A stretch of 64,000 nucleotides of DNA from the NCBI RefSeq assembly GCF_017377395.1, contig NZ_CP061800.1, positions 3,989,633-4,053,632 on the forward strand, written 5' to 3'. Shown piece by piece: positions 32,706 to 41,573 of this stretch (positions are counted from its first letter, which is position 1; the number at the start of each line of letters is the position of its first letter). This DNA is from Desulfonema magnum. Lineage in GTDB: Bacteria > Desulfobacterota > Desulfobacteria > Desulfobacterales > 4be13. Position numbers and translations under genes: made by a program. A model generated the notes under the pieces. The model was not told the DNA's origin, did not search any database, and saw nothing but the letters and a program-made list of their open reading frames with translations.

Positions 32706-34598
32706 ATGAGAAAGAGATTTTTTACATCTGTTCTGATTATGATCATGGTGCTGCCGTTCCATGTCTTTGCCAGTTCTGATCTGGGAAAGGTCAGGATAGG
32801 GAATATCACAGCATTCACCGGAGAGGTATTTGTAAGGACGAACGGGGAGTGGGACAGACTTGGCAAAACACCTCACCCCATATACAGTTCTGACAAGGTT
32901 GTCACAAACAGGGGAAGAGCAGAAGTCAGTCTTGCTGACGGGGAAGTTTTGAAACTGGACACGGACTCAAATATCAGTATCAGTCAGCATAAAGAGAAAA
33001 CCGGCGTGTTTTTTAAAGAACGGGTTAAATCAACTCAGATAGATGTATTACTTGGAAAAATATGGTTTGATATTCAGTCCCGGGAAAAAGGAAATCAGAT
33101 AAAATTCAGAACCCCTTCGATGACCGCCCTTATCAGGGGGGCAAGCGGGGTGGCTGAAACAAATCAGAGAGGGGAATCGAATTTCGGTCTTATCAGCGGA
33201 AACGCTGAAGCATCAGGATATTATGAGAATCCGTCTGATATGAATCCGCCTGATGTGGATGAATATGCTGAAAATCTGCGCTCCGACTCAGGAAGGGCGA
33301 ACTCTGATATTCAGAAATTGGTAAAAAAAGCTGTCCAAAGACAGAGGGCTGCCAAACGAGCCGTTGCTGACGCAACTGTCCGAATTAAAAAGACAGATGA
33401 AAATGATATAAGGGAAATGGCGCTTGCAGCAGCAGCCAAGGCTGAAGCTGCATCCGCACAGGCTGCTGCTGATATCCTGTCTGCCCAGGCAGTTCTGACG
33501 GATGCGGAACAGATGAAAGATGAAGATATGATAACCAAAGCTCAGGGTTTTCTAAATGACATCATGGACATAGCAGACAGGGCTGCGGAATCAGCGCAAA
33601 TGACCGTTCAGATGGCAGACGCGGCATTGAGCGCGACAACACCGGAGATCAGCCAGGCTTATGCTGAGGCGGCAATGGCATTCAGCTCCGCGGCGGAGGC
33701 CAATGCAAATGCAACCAATGCGGCTGTGAATGTGGCAGAAATAACGGTTTCAGACAATGACGAAGAAGGGATGGAAGCTGCCAAGGGGGAAGTGGAGAAG
33801 GCAAAAAGACATGCTGAAAAAGCCAGTGCCGCAGCTCAGAACGCCGCTGCTCAGGCCAGAGCGGCAGCAAATGCTGACACACCGGAAGCTGTCCAGGCGG
33901 CATTGGCCGCGGCCGTTGCCAATGGCGCTGCAGCCTCTGCCAATGGGGAAGCATCCAAGATAAATGCCATCATCGCAAAAGCATTATCAACCAAAAATTC
34001 CGATTCGGTGTTAAAAATTCAGAATACAGCAGGCAGAGCAGAAGGTATGGCAGAAGAGGCTTTTGTCAGGGCTGAAAATGCTTCTGTTTTGGCGGAACGT
34101 GCTGCGAATGCCACAACAAAGGCAGGCGCACAGGCAGTGCTGATTGTGGCAAAAGCCCAGGCAGCAGCGGCAAAGGCTCAGTCAGCAGCGGCAAAGGCTT
34201 ATGCAGCAGCAGCAAAGGCCAACGCCAATGTGGCCGTGAGACAGGCTTCAGGAGATGATAGGGGAGCAAAATTAGCACAGGTGGAAGCAAACGCGGCCGA
34301 AGCTCATGCCAGTATTTCTACCAGAGCAGCCCAGAATGCTTCTGGCTACGCGGAAATCGCATTAAAAGCGCTGACCGAAAAAGAAGCAACGGATGCAGCG
34401 GATGATGCGGATGATGCATTCGGAGATGCGGAACAGGCTGCAAATAATGCGGAAAATGCTGCAAATAATACGGAAGAGACAGAGGAAGATTCATTCACTC
34501 CCGGAACCGGCGGAGCCAGCCCAACTGAGAAGCATCAGTTGCCCCCGATTCAGACCAACCCTTTTCAACATGATGAAGGTTCTGCAAGCGATAAATAA
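32706..34598 (+). CDS. exported FecR-domain protein with long alanine-rich helical region
   Basis: A 630-residue protein with a signal peptide (1-23, cleavage after FHVFA). Residues about 30-165 form a FecR-type domain (ITAFTGEVFVRTNGEW, DKVVTNRGRAEVSLADGEVL, KIWFDIQSREKGNQIKFRTP, ALIRGASGVAET), a beta module here without any TonB or sigma-regulator context. Residues about 215-590 are extremely rich in Ala with heptad-like AxxAxxxA patterns such as EAASAQAAADILSAQAVL, expected to be a long rod or coiled coil. The tail is Asn/Glu rich and ends in TNPFQHDEGSASDK. It is probably periplasmic or surface attached. It stands alone; AAAGGGAG precedes the ATG. Confidence 0.8.
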   Translation: MRKRFFTSVLIMIMVLPFHVFASSDLGKVRIGNITAFTGEVFVRTNGEWDRLGKTPHPIYSSDKVVTNRGRAEVSLADGEVLKLDTDSNISISQHKEKTGVFFKERVKSTQIDVLLGKIWFDIQSREKGNQIKFRTPSMTALIRGASGVAETNQRGESNFGLISGNAEASGYYENPSDMNPPDVDEYAENLRSDSGRANSDIQKLVKKAVQRQRAAKRAVADATVRIKKTDENDIREMALAAAAKAEAASAQAAADILSAQAVLTDAEQMKDEDMITKAQGFLNDIMDIADRAAESAQMTVQMADAALSATTPEISQAYAEAAMAFSSAAEANANATNAAVNVAEITVSDNDEEGMEAAKGEVEKAKRHAEKASAAAQNAAAQARAAANADTPEAVQAALAAAVANGAAASANGEASKINAIIAKALSTKNSDSVLKIQNTAGRAEGMAEEAFVRAENASVLAERAANATTKAGAQAVLIVAKAQAAAAKAQSAAAKAYAAAAKANANVAVRQASGDDRGAKLAQVEANAAEAHASISTRAAQNASGYAEIALKALTEKEATDAADDADDAFGDAEQAANNAENAANNTEETEEDSFTPGTGGASPTEKHQLPPIQTNPFQHDEGSASDK

Positions 34599-34719
34599 AT
34601 CAGACAGGACTTTTTGAGAGACAGCAGCAGAGGCACATCAGCGAATGTGTCTCTGCAAAACAGAAGTCCGTTTATTCCCAATCTATCGCACATTGGATTT
34701 CTTCAAACACCCGCGTTAC

Positions 34720-35787
34720 TCAACCTTCAACCAGAGGATACTCAAAAATTTTCCCTTCATAGTTTCTGATAAGCCATTTCTTTTTTTTCTTTTCTATTAC
34801 ATACTCCGGAATAAGCGGTATTTTCCCTCCTCCTCCGGGCAGGTCAATCATGTATTGGGGGACGCATAATCCCGAAGTATGGCCCCGCAGTTCGTCCATA
34901 ATTTTCAGTCCGGTCTCGGGCGAAGGATGGAAATGCATTGTTCCGCGCACAAGATCAGGATGATGGATATAATATGGCTTCACTCTTATCATAAGCAATT
35001 TTTGCATCAGTTGTTTCATGACTTCGGGGGTGTCATTGACGCCTTTAAGCAAAACCGTCTGGCATCCCATGGGAATGCCTGCATCTGCCAGCATATTGCA
35101 CGCGGCCGAGGATTCAGGCGTTATCTCTGACGGATGGTTAAAATGAGTATTGATATACATCGGATGAAAGGCTTTCAGCATTTCGGCCAGCTCGCGGGTG
35201 ATTCGCTGAGGCAGGGTACATGGCACTCTTGTGTGTATGCGTATAATCTCAACATGAGATATGGCACGGATATTTTTCAATATGTCTGATATGACTTCAT
35301 CACTGAGTAAGAACGGATCGCCTCCTGAAACAATGACATCCCGGATTTCCTTGTGGCTCTGAATATAACGAAGTCCTTGCCGGATGGTTTCGTCTGTCAC
35401 CACAAAAGGAACGCCCACTTTTCGCTTGCGCATACAATAGCGGCAGAACATGGCACACTGGGCAGACACAAGAAACACCACCCGATCCGGATAACGGTGG
35501 ATCAGATTGGGAACAGGGGACTGGGGTTCTTCGGAAAGCGGGTCATCAGACAATCTGTGATGGTCATATATCTCAGCAATATCCGGCACAGCCTGTTTCC
35601 ATATGGGATCATTAGGGGCGCGTATCAGCGACAGATAATAAGGATTGATACGCATGGGATAACGATCAATGACCTGCTGTGCTTCCTCCCTGTTCACAGA
35701 GAGAAGGCTTTCCAACTGATCGGCTGTCACTACGCTGGAACCGAGCAGATCATTCCAATGGGGTAATGCTTTTTTTTGATTGAACAT
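34720..35787 (-). CDS. KamA-family radical SAM enzyme (lysine 2,3-aminomutase-like)
   Basis: A 355-residue cytosolic radical SAM, PLP-type aminomutase-like enzyme. The cluster motif C111xxxC115xxC118 (SAQCAMFCRYCMRK), DVIVSGGDPFLLSD, IRIHTRVPCTLPQRIT, the MYINTHFNHPSEIT block and VLLKGVNDTPEVMKQL match the family; the C-terminal IDLPGGGGKIPLIPEY includes the region near the PLP lysine of KamA. It is shorter than Clostridium KamA (about 416) and near EpmB in length (about 340), so it could act on free lysine, another amino acid, or EF-P; the local genes do not tell. No EF-P gene is adjacent. Confidence 0.88.
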   Translation of the reverse strand: MFNQKKALPHWNDLLGSSVVTADQLESLLSVNREEAQQVIDRYPMRINPYYLSLIRAPNDPIWKQAVPDIAEIYDHHRLSDDPLSEEPQSPVPNLIHRYPDRVVFLVSAQCAMFCRYCMRKRKVGVPFVVTDETIRQGLRYIQSHKEIRDVIVSGGDPFLLSDEVISDILKNIRAISHVEIIRIHTRVPCTLPQRITRELAEMLKAFHPMYINTHFNHPSEITPESSAACNMLADAGIPMGCQTVLLKGVNDTPEVMKQLMQKLLMIRVKPYYIHHPDLVRGTMHFHPSPETGLKIMDELRGHTSGLCVPQYMIDLPGGGGKIPLIPEYVIEKKKKKWLIRNYEGKIFEYPLVEG

Positions 35788-35824
35788 CAGGGGGAATCCG
35801 TGTTTTTATGTTAAAAAAAAATTG

Positions 35825-35989
35825 CTGATTATAACGGATTTAGGAAAGGCCGGTAAAAAGCCCCGCAGGGGCGGCATATTGTAATGACAGGCAAACATGC
35901 CGCCCCTGCGGGGCCTGACAAACCTGCTGCTACAAATATGCCGTCCTTACAGGGCTTGCTCGGCCCTCCCCTAAATCCGTTATAATCAG
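35825..35989. mobile_element. MITE of the CTGATTATAACGG family
   Basis: Left end CTGATTATAACGGATTTAGG and right end CCTAAATCCGTTATAATCAG are perfect complements of 20 bp. The inside has GCCCCGCAGGGGCGGCATAT with its complement, i.e. nested palindromes, and no gene. A target duplication is not clear here (AAAAATTG left, CAGAAAAAT right). To its right (36005-36140) is an AGATCGAAAAG segment with the AAACCCGGCTTTTT hairpin of the ATAAGTACCT family. Confidence 0.85.
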
Positions 35990-36170
35990 CAGAAAAATCC
36001 AGTTTTAGAACACTCAGTAGATCGAAAAGTTTTCGGGCTGTCGCGGGACAGACACGGCGAACGGGGAAGAAACCCGGCTTTTTCCGGCGGGGGGAGCCTT
36101 CTGGCCGGGGAAAAAAGCCGGGTTTCTTTGCCGCACCGACGAGATAACAAGATAAACACCGCCTGCTCAA

Positions 36171-37121
36171 TTATCTCTTCATCAGTTTTCTCAAATAAAA
36201 ACGGTCGTTGTTATATTCTGAGATAACAATTTTGTTTTCCTTTAACATCTTTTCTATTGCTGAAAAAGTACCACCTGCTTTTTTCAGATACGCTTTAACA
36301 GCATCCTCCCGCATGGGATGAACAGATGTGATGCTTAAAATATCCGCTTCTATATTACCCGTATATGCGAACTCGTTTCCCTCATATCCTATCAGATATT
36401 CAGTCGTTAAGGAGTGATCTCTGAAAATCTGATATGCTCTGTTCACAGTCTGCTCATCAGGACCTTCAACCCATTTTTCCGCAGGCGGTCTTGTGGGAAT
36501 ACTCAGATAAGCTGCCGAAGGTCTGATCTCTCTGATAAATTCAGCCACTTTTCTCAGGTTTTCAATATCATCATTCAGGTCTCTGACCAGCATCGTTTCT
36601 GTTACAAGGTGTCCGCTATATTCTCTGGAAAAGGCGCTGATTCCGTTTAACATTGAATCAAATACGACCTTTTTATGGGGTCTGTCAGTTTTTCTCCAAA
36701 TTTTCTCATCCAGAGTATCAATCTTAACAGAAACCCAGTCCGCTTTACTCAGGTCCTGCCTCACATCGGGCATGTTCAGCAATGTCGAATTGGTAATTAC
36801 CGCAACCTTGAAGCCTGATGGTTTTAATAGGTCAATTAATTTTCCTAAATTTATATCTAATGTAGGTTCGCCATCAGGTACAATCGTCAGGTAATCAATA
36901 GGCTCATTATTAAAGCCGGCGTTCTTTATCTTTTCTTCTGCTTCTGCTGACAAATCATTCGGATCATAATATACTTGTCTGTCAGCTACCATTTTTAAAG
37001 ATCTGCCTAACTGACAATACACACAGGAATAAGTACATATTTTGGGAGGAATATTATTTATTCCAACACTTTTACCTAAGCGTCTTGACGGGACAGGTCC
37101 GAATACTCTTGTCTTTTCCAT
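36171..37121 (-). CDS. COG0731-type radical SAM protein with C-terminal winged-helix-like segment
   Basis: A 316-residue radical SAM protein. The N-terminal VFGPVPSRRLGKSVGINNIP and the cluster motif C29xxxC33xxC36 (KICTYSCVYCQLGR) define the Fe-S oxidoreductase group COG0731, related to the wyosine-synthesis fold. The GEPTLD block binds SAM. The last 60 residues (MREDAVKAYLKKAGGTFSAI and EYNNDRFYLRKL) look like a small winged helix. The substrate is unknown. No partner gene is close; a palindromic element lies upstream. Confidence 0.85.
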   Translation of the reverse strand: MEKTRVFGPVPSRRLGKSVGINNIPPKICTYSCVYCQLGRSLKMVADRQVYYDPNDLSAEAEEKIKNAGFNNEPIDYLTIVPDGEPTLDINLGKLIDLLKPSGFKVAVITNSTLLNMPDVRQDLSKADWVSVKIDTLDEKIWRKTDRPHKKVVFDSMLNGISAFSREYSGHLVTETMLVRDLNDDIENLRKVAEFIREIRPSAAYLSIPTRPPAEKWVEGPDEQTVNRAYQIFRDHSLTTEYLIGYEGNEFAYTGNIEADILSITSVHPMREDAVKAYLKKAGGTFSAIEKMLKENKIVISEYNNDRFYLRKLMKR

Positions 37122-37149
37122 GGGGTGTCTCCTAAAATAATTGCATTCT

Positions 37150-37292
37150 CAGCAGGTCCAAAAGTTCGGAGTTACGCGATCAGGCGGTCTGTTACGCAGG
37201 TTAACTTCATGATTTCACGCAACCACCCGAACGCTGAACTCCGAACTTTTTCGAAAGAATCAGGTGTTTTCGATCTGCTGATTCTTTTTAGG
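37150..37292. repeat. palindromic element with AGCAGATCGAAAA-type ends
   Basis: The element runs from CAGCAGGTCCAAAAGTTCGG to CTTTTTCGAAAGAATCAGGT and TCGATCTGCTG, with inner GATCAGGCGGTCTGTT and CAACCACCCGAACGCTGAAC arms. It is related to the segments at 15608-16030 and 43541-43656 that share the CGGTCTG and GATTTCAC...CCGCC blocks. Confidence 0.55.
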
Positions 37293-37388
37293 GCATAACC
37301 TTTGGGATAAACGGTTTAAAAAAGCATCAGCTTTTTCACACCCGAGTTTATCCGCATTGCTATGTGGCGCTTTGTTGTTTCAAAAAAA

Positions 37389-38468
37389 CTATTTTTCGTA
37401 TGTTTGCTTTACATTAAGCTTATTCAACTCATCCTGTGTGAAGGGTTCTGCGTAAAGTCCCATCTGGACAAGCGGTTTTTGTTCAGCTTCAAAAGGTACC
37501 CATTTGCCATCTTTTTTATTAAAAAACGGCCAGTTCAGAAGATCAGGGACTAAGGGAACGATGCCTTTGTAAAACTGAGTCTTACCATCCTTAAATTCAG
37601 ACATAGCATGTTTTTTACCTGAGGCAACCGTGTTGACTGCTTCTGTCCCGTGGCATTCTCCGCACTTTCTGCCATCACTCATTATTGAATGCGTTAAATA
37701 CGGAGCATAAATAATAAAAGGTTTGTTTTCAGACGAAACCAAAGTTTGCAAATTACCGCTCGTAATTTTGCCTTTATATTTGACTAACAGCAAAAAATCT
37801 TTGATTTTTCCAACAAAACTTTTAGGTTTGCTCTTCGTCTTGGCAAATTCTCCAAAATGACAATTATAGCAAGTCATGGTGTTCCGAACATGACACGCAT
37901 TGCAGTCCAGCTTGTCTTTATGGACGGTATGAGATTTCGTGCCTGGTATTGCAGGATAATCCTCCGAGTCTTTGGTGTGGCAATTACTACAGGCAGCATC
38001 CTTTGCAGCAGGGTCTCTCATGGTCTTATAAGCATTCCCGTCTCCGTGTATTTCTCTTGAGGTATGACAATCATTGCAAGTCATGCCTGCTTCTGTGTGA
38101 ACATCCGAGGTACTCTTATCTTTATCCATTTTGACTACAGCACTTTCCCGGACATGGCATTTAAAACAGGTCTCATTTTTCTGAGCCATTTCCAAAGAGT
38201 AGCTAAGCCGCCCCTCTTTTGTTTTTTTAAGGTGACAGTCATTGCAACTTTTTGCATGACATTGTTTACACCCGAGTTTGTCATACGGAATGCCGGTCAA
38301 GGCCATGAATCCGTCTTCAGCCTCATACCAATACCGCATCCCCTCGGCAGTATGGTGGAGACTGGATGAGAAACAATCCTGCTGCTGCTGCTGGTCAGCA
38401 TAAACTGACCAGCCACACATCATCAGCAATGTTACAACGGACAGAACAAAGCAAAGTTTGCTTTTCAT
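37389..38468 (-). CDS. periplasmic octahaem cytochrome c
   Basis: A protein of 359 residues from Met 38468 (MKSKLCFVLSVV; an ATG six codons earlier at 38486 is possible) with a signal peptide. Eight CxxCH haem-binding motifs are visible: CKQCH, CNDCH, CFKCH, CNDCH, CSNCH, CNACH, CYNCH and CGECH. Isolated His residues between them could be distal ligands. A region around residues 215-290 has no haem motif. It probably carries electrons in the periplasm, but I cannot place it in a named octahaem enzyme family: there is no lysine-ligated CxxCK motif of NrfA type. The haem-rich half precedes a C-terminal part of about 70 residues. No membrane partner gene is adjacent. Confidence 0.88.
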   Translation of the reverse strand: MKSKLCFVLSVVTLLMMCGWSVYADQQQQQDCFSSSLHHTAEGMRYWYEAEDGFMALTGIPYDKLGCKQCHAKSCNDCHLKKTKEGRLSYSLEMAQKNETCFKCHVRESAVVKMDKDKSTSDVHTEAGMTCNDCHTSREIHGDGNAYKTMRDPAAKDAACSNCHTKDSEDYPAIPGTKSHTVHKDKLDCNACHVRNTMTCYNCHFGEFAKTKSKPKSFVGKIKDFLLLVKYKGKITSGNLQTLVSSENKPFIIYAPYLTHSIMSDGRKCGECHGTEAVNTVASGKKHAMSEFKDGKTQFYKGIVPLVPDLLNWPFFNKKDGKWVPFEAEQKPLVQMGLYAEPFTQDELNKLNVKQTYEK

Positions 38469-38661
38469 AATTTTTTTTCCTTTCATTTAAGGGAATAAAT
38501 AGTTGAAACTGCCACATAACGTCTGGGATAAACGTTTTGAAAAAACACCATTTCAAATCCGGATTCATCTCATTGTTATGCCCGTTAATATTTATATTCT
38601 GATGTTCAGGTTTTTTTGTGTCTGGATCCGCAATTACTAAATTTTCAACAGGTCAGAAGCT

Positions 38662-38798
38662 ATAGGCTTTAAGCAAAAGATTATCCGGAGTGCCAAACTT
38701 GCGGTTTGGCAGAAGCGTCCGGTTTCCAGGCTTCGGAAATATCGCCAAACTGCAAGTTTGGCACTCCGGCCTGACAGACATTTTCTTAAAATCTATAC
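38662..38798. repeat. inverted-repeat element with GGAGTGCCAAACTTG arms, left copy
   Basis: The core pairs TCCGGAGTGCCAAACTTGCG with CTGCAAGTTTGGCACTCCGG (38684-38769); the outer ends are TATAGGCTTTAAGCAAAAG and TTCTTAAAATCTATA. The same element in reverse orientation is at 41391-41548, on the other side of the TauE-rhodanese-AhbD genes. Short relatives are at 12268-12297 and 44574-44608. Confidence 0.75.
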
Positions 38799-38851
38799 GA
38801 CCCGATTAAATCTGCCGCCAATTCTGCTGATTTAAAAATTTGTCAACAAAC

Positions 38852-39688
38852 TCAGCCGATCGAAAAAGATGTGAACATCGAATATATGATTCCTTTTGTA
38901 TGCAATGCGTTAATAATCATAAAAAGAGCCGCAAGCCAGTTGGTATAGGCGAAAAGCGTTTTAAGATGTTTGGGTTTTGCTTTCAAAGCAAATTTTCCGC
39001 CTATTATTCCGCCGACAATTGTAATAAAAGCTAAAAAAACCGCCCAGGAAGGATTAAAATCTCCCTGAACCGCATGTCCTGTAAAACCCATGAAAGCAAT
39101 TGCCGCAATTAATGCGGATGCTGTTCCGACGGCTGTATGCATCGGAACTCCGCAGGCCAGTACCATGAGCGGAACCAGAAAAGATCCGCCTGACACCCCC
39201 ACCATGCCTGAGCCAAAACCTGTCAGAACAGTGACAGGTAATGCAACCCACAGATTTACATTATATCTTTCATCACCTGATTTGAAATTTACGATTCCAA
39301 AATATGTTTCCTTGTCCGTATCTTTTTTCTCTGATATCGGAATGAACATTACCGCGCCTGCTATCAGCAGCATGACAGCAAATATCATTTTTAGTAAAAA
39401 TCCACTGAACAAATGAGAAAAATAACCGCCTCCCAGTGCTGATAACGCTGTAAAACTTCCGATTAAAACAGCCAATGTCCATGATACAGATTTATTCTTT
39501 TGAAAAATTACCATCCCTGCAACAGACGCCGTAAAAAGAATAAACTGACCTGTTGTGGCTGCCTGGTGCATAGGGACATTTGCCATTGCCAAAATCACAA
39601 CATAAAAATTACCGCCTCCTTTGCCCACCATGGTCATCAGAACAGCCACTGTGAATATGAGGAATCCTACGATACTCATTGTTATCAT
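38852..39688 (-). CDS. TauE/SafE-family anion exporter
   Basis: A 278-residue inner-membrane protein with about eight hydrophobic segments. Family blocks are VGKGGGNFYVVILAMANVPM in the first half and GFGSGMVGVSGGSFLVPLMV with HTAVGTASALIAAIAFMGF in the second. Its start lies 13 bp after the rhodanese stop, so the two are almost certainly one transcript; a rhodanese plus TauE pair suggests handling of sulfane sulfur or a sulfur oxyanion such as sulfite or thiosulfate. That role is inference. Confidence 0.88.
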   Translation of the reverse strand: MITMSIVGFLIFTVAVLMTMVGKGGGNFYVVILAMANVPMHQAATTGQFILFTASVAGMVIFQKNKSVSWTLAVLIGSFTALSALGGGYFSHLFSGFLLKMIFAVMLLIAGAVMFIPISEKKDTDKETYFGIVNFKSGDERYNVNLWVALPVTVLTGFGSGMVGVSGGSFLVPLMVLACGVPMHTAVGTASALIAAIAFMGFTGHAVQGDFNPSWAVFLAFITIVGGIIGGKFALKAKPKHLKTLFAYTNWLAALFMIINALHTKGIIYSMFTSFSIG

Positions 39689-39701
39689 ATGACAAATACC
39701 T

Positions 39702-40121
39702 CTATTCCTGAATAGCTTTAAGTACTTTTCCGGGCTTCAGGGCCTCTGTCAGGGCAGAATATCCGCCTTCCATAATGCGGACATCTGAGAATCCTTTTGA
39801 CAACAAATATGCATAGACAATAGCTGATCTGACATTTGCAGGACAAAAAACAGCAACAAATTTTTCCTTTGGAATTTCGCCAAATCTGTCAGGAATTTCG
39901 TTGACCGGTATATTGACAGATTTTATATTTGAGTGATATTCCATTTTAACTGAGAGGGACCCTGCTTCCTCTTTTGACCGAACGTCCAGCAAAATCGCAT
40001 CTTCCATGCCAAAAAATTTTTCAGGTGTTATTTTATGTTTTCCTTTACCAAAAAAGTCCAATGTAAAATTTTTAAGTATTTGTTCCATTACTGATCTCTT
40101 TTCCTTTGGAGACATAATCAC
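39702..40121 (-). CDS. rhodanese-domain sulfurtransferase
   Basis: A 139-residue single rhodanese domain. The active-site loop CPANVRS (C93) has the CxxxxR form; the preceding ILLDVRSKEE block and the C-terminal RIMEGGYSAL are standard. There is no signal peptide. It probably moves sulfane sulfur in the cytosol. It sits between ahbD upstream (98 bp) and the TauE exporter downstream (13 bp). Confidence 0.9.
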   Translation of the reverse strand: MIMSPKEKRSVMEQILKNFTLDFFGKGKHKITPEKFFGMEDAILLDVRSKEEAGSLSVKMEYHSNIKSVNIPVNEIPDRFGEIPKEKFVAVFCPANVRSAIVYAYLLSKGFSDVRIMEGGYSALTEALKPGKVLKAIQE

Positions 40122-40219
40122 TTATGCCTGTTTCATAAATGATGATACTGTTATCTGTTATAACGCTTCAGATTCAGACTTGTCCCGGCACGGAAATTGC
40201 GGACAGGTTGCCAATTGAT

Positions 40220-41320
40220 TTACATTTCCTTCGCCCGATAAGACTTAGGCTGATAGCTGCAAAGCGGTTCTTCAGCGAGAAAATCGCCAGTCGCCTCATA
40301 CGCCCTTGCCCTGCATCCGCCGCAGACGCGTTTGAATTCACAGTCCCCGCATTTTCCCTTCAGGTTATCGAAATTGCGTAAGGACAAGAACACATCCGAG
40401 TGATTCCAAACATCTGTAAAAGAGGTCTGTGTAATATCGCCGCAGTTGAGGTTGAGAAATCCGCAGGGCTGCACAACGCCTCTGTGTGAGATAAAACAAA
40501 ACCCCGTGCCGCCCAGGCATCCTCTTGTGACCGCATCCAGACCGTGTGTTTGAAAACTGACGGATTTTCCTTCTTTTTTGGCTCGTTGCCGAAGGATGCG
40601 GTAGTAATGGGGCGCGCAGGTGGCTTTCAGTTGCAAAGGGGTTTTTTCCCTTTGGTCATAAAACCAGTTCAGCGTGTCTTCGTATTCCTTCGCGCTGATT
40701 TCCTGATCAACAATATACTTCCCCCGGCCTGTGGGGACCAGGAGAAAAATATGATGGGCGACCGCGCCCAGTTCTATGGCGAGGTCCTGAATTTTGGGAA
40801 TCTGATCAAGATTTGTTTTTGTAATCGTGGTGTTGATTTGAAATTCAATGCCCGCTTCTTTTGCAAATCTGATGCCGCGAAGCGCGCTGTCAAACGCGCC
40901 GACAACGCCCCTGAAACTGTCATGGCTTTCTTTTACAGCACCGTCCAGGCTGATGCTGATTCTTTTAATACCGGCATCTGCCATTTGTCTGGCAGAGGTT
41001 TCCGTAATCAGGGTTCCGTTGGGAGCCATGACCATGCGGAGTCCTTTGTCAGTGCCATAGCTCGCAATTTCAAATATATCGGATCGAAGCAGGGGTTCCC
41101 CGCCTGTCAGAATGACAATGGGGGAGCCGGTTTCCGCAATCTGGTCTAAAAGCCGGAAACACGACGCAGTATCAAGTTCTCCGGTATAAGGCCCCTGAGT
41201 CGCGGCCGCACGACAGTGTACACAGGAAAGATTGCAGTTGCGTGTGATCTCCCACGCCACAAGGCGAAGGCTGGCTTCTTTTTTTTCTTGGTGAGGATGA
41301 GCTGATGTATCTGGTTTCAT
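40220..41320 (-). CDS. ahbD: AhbD, heme b synthase (radical SAM, SPASM)
   Basis: A 366-residue radical SAM enzyme of the sulfate-reducer/archaeal heme route; AhbD decarboxylates two propionates of iron-coproporphyrin III to give heme b. The N-terminal LRLVAWEITRNCNLSCVHCR carries the SAM cluster (C29, C33, C36). ILTGGEPLLRSDIFEIASYG, GLRMVMAPNGTLIT, FLLVPTGRGKYIVDQEI and the TLNWFYDQRE block are characteristic of AhbD. The C-terminal Cys-rich SPASM region (CGDCEFKRVCGGCRARA) holds the auxiliary cluster. No other ahb gene is in the window. Confidence 0.9.
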   Translation of the reverse strand: MKPDTSAHPHQEKKEASLRLVAWEITRNCNLSCVHCRAAATQGPYTGELDTASCFRLLDQIAETGSPIVILTGGEPLLRSDIFEIASYGTDKGLRMVMAPNGTLITETSARQMADAGIKRISISLDGAVKESHDSFRGVVGAFDSALRGIRFAKEAGIEFQINTTITKTNLDQIPKIQDLAIELGAVAHHIFLLVPTGRGKYIVDQEISAKEYEDTLNWFYDQREKTPLQLKATCAPHYYRILRQRAKKEGKSVSFQTHGLDAVTRGCLGGTGFCFISHRGVVQPCGFLNLNCGDITQTSFTDVWNHSDVFLSLRNFDNLKGKCGDCEFKRVCGGCRARAYEATGDFLAEEPLCSYQPKSYRAKEM

Positions 41321-41390
41321 TGTTTCTCCGAATTTGGTCCGAAGCGCAGAGGGGCGAGGTGCAACAGACTCATTTGAATCATATGATTAT

Positions 41391-41548
41391 GAGCTATAGA
41401 TTTTAAGAAAATGTCTGTCGGTCCGGAGTGCCAAACTTGCAGTTTGGCATATTTCCGAAGCCCGGAAACCGGACGCTTTCGCCAAACTGCAAGTTTGGCA
41501 CTCCGGACAATTTTTTTCTTAATGCCTATAAGAAAGGATGTTGTGCCT
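41391..41548. repeat. inverted-repeat element with GGAGTGCCAAACTTG arms, right copy
   Basis: The core GTCCGGAGTGCCAAACTTGC pairs with GCAAGTTTGGCACTCCGGAC (41421-41508); outer ends are TATAGATTTTAAGAAAATG and TTTCTTAATGCCTATA. It is in reverse orientation relative to the copy at 38662-38798; the TATAGATTTTAAGAAAATG and TATAGGC ends match across the two copies in crossed order. Confidence 0.75.
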
Positions 41549-41573
41549 CTCCGCCCCGGGATTGATATCAGAA

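Noticed and set aside
33311..34290. Minus-strand frames under the Ala-rich region
   Set aside because: The GCC/GCA-rich codons of the Ala-rich gene keep the complementary frames open; translations are Leu/Pro/His low complexity.
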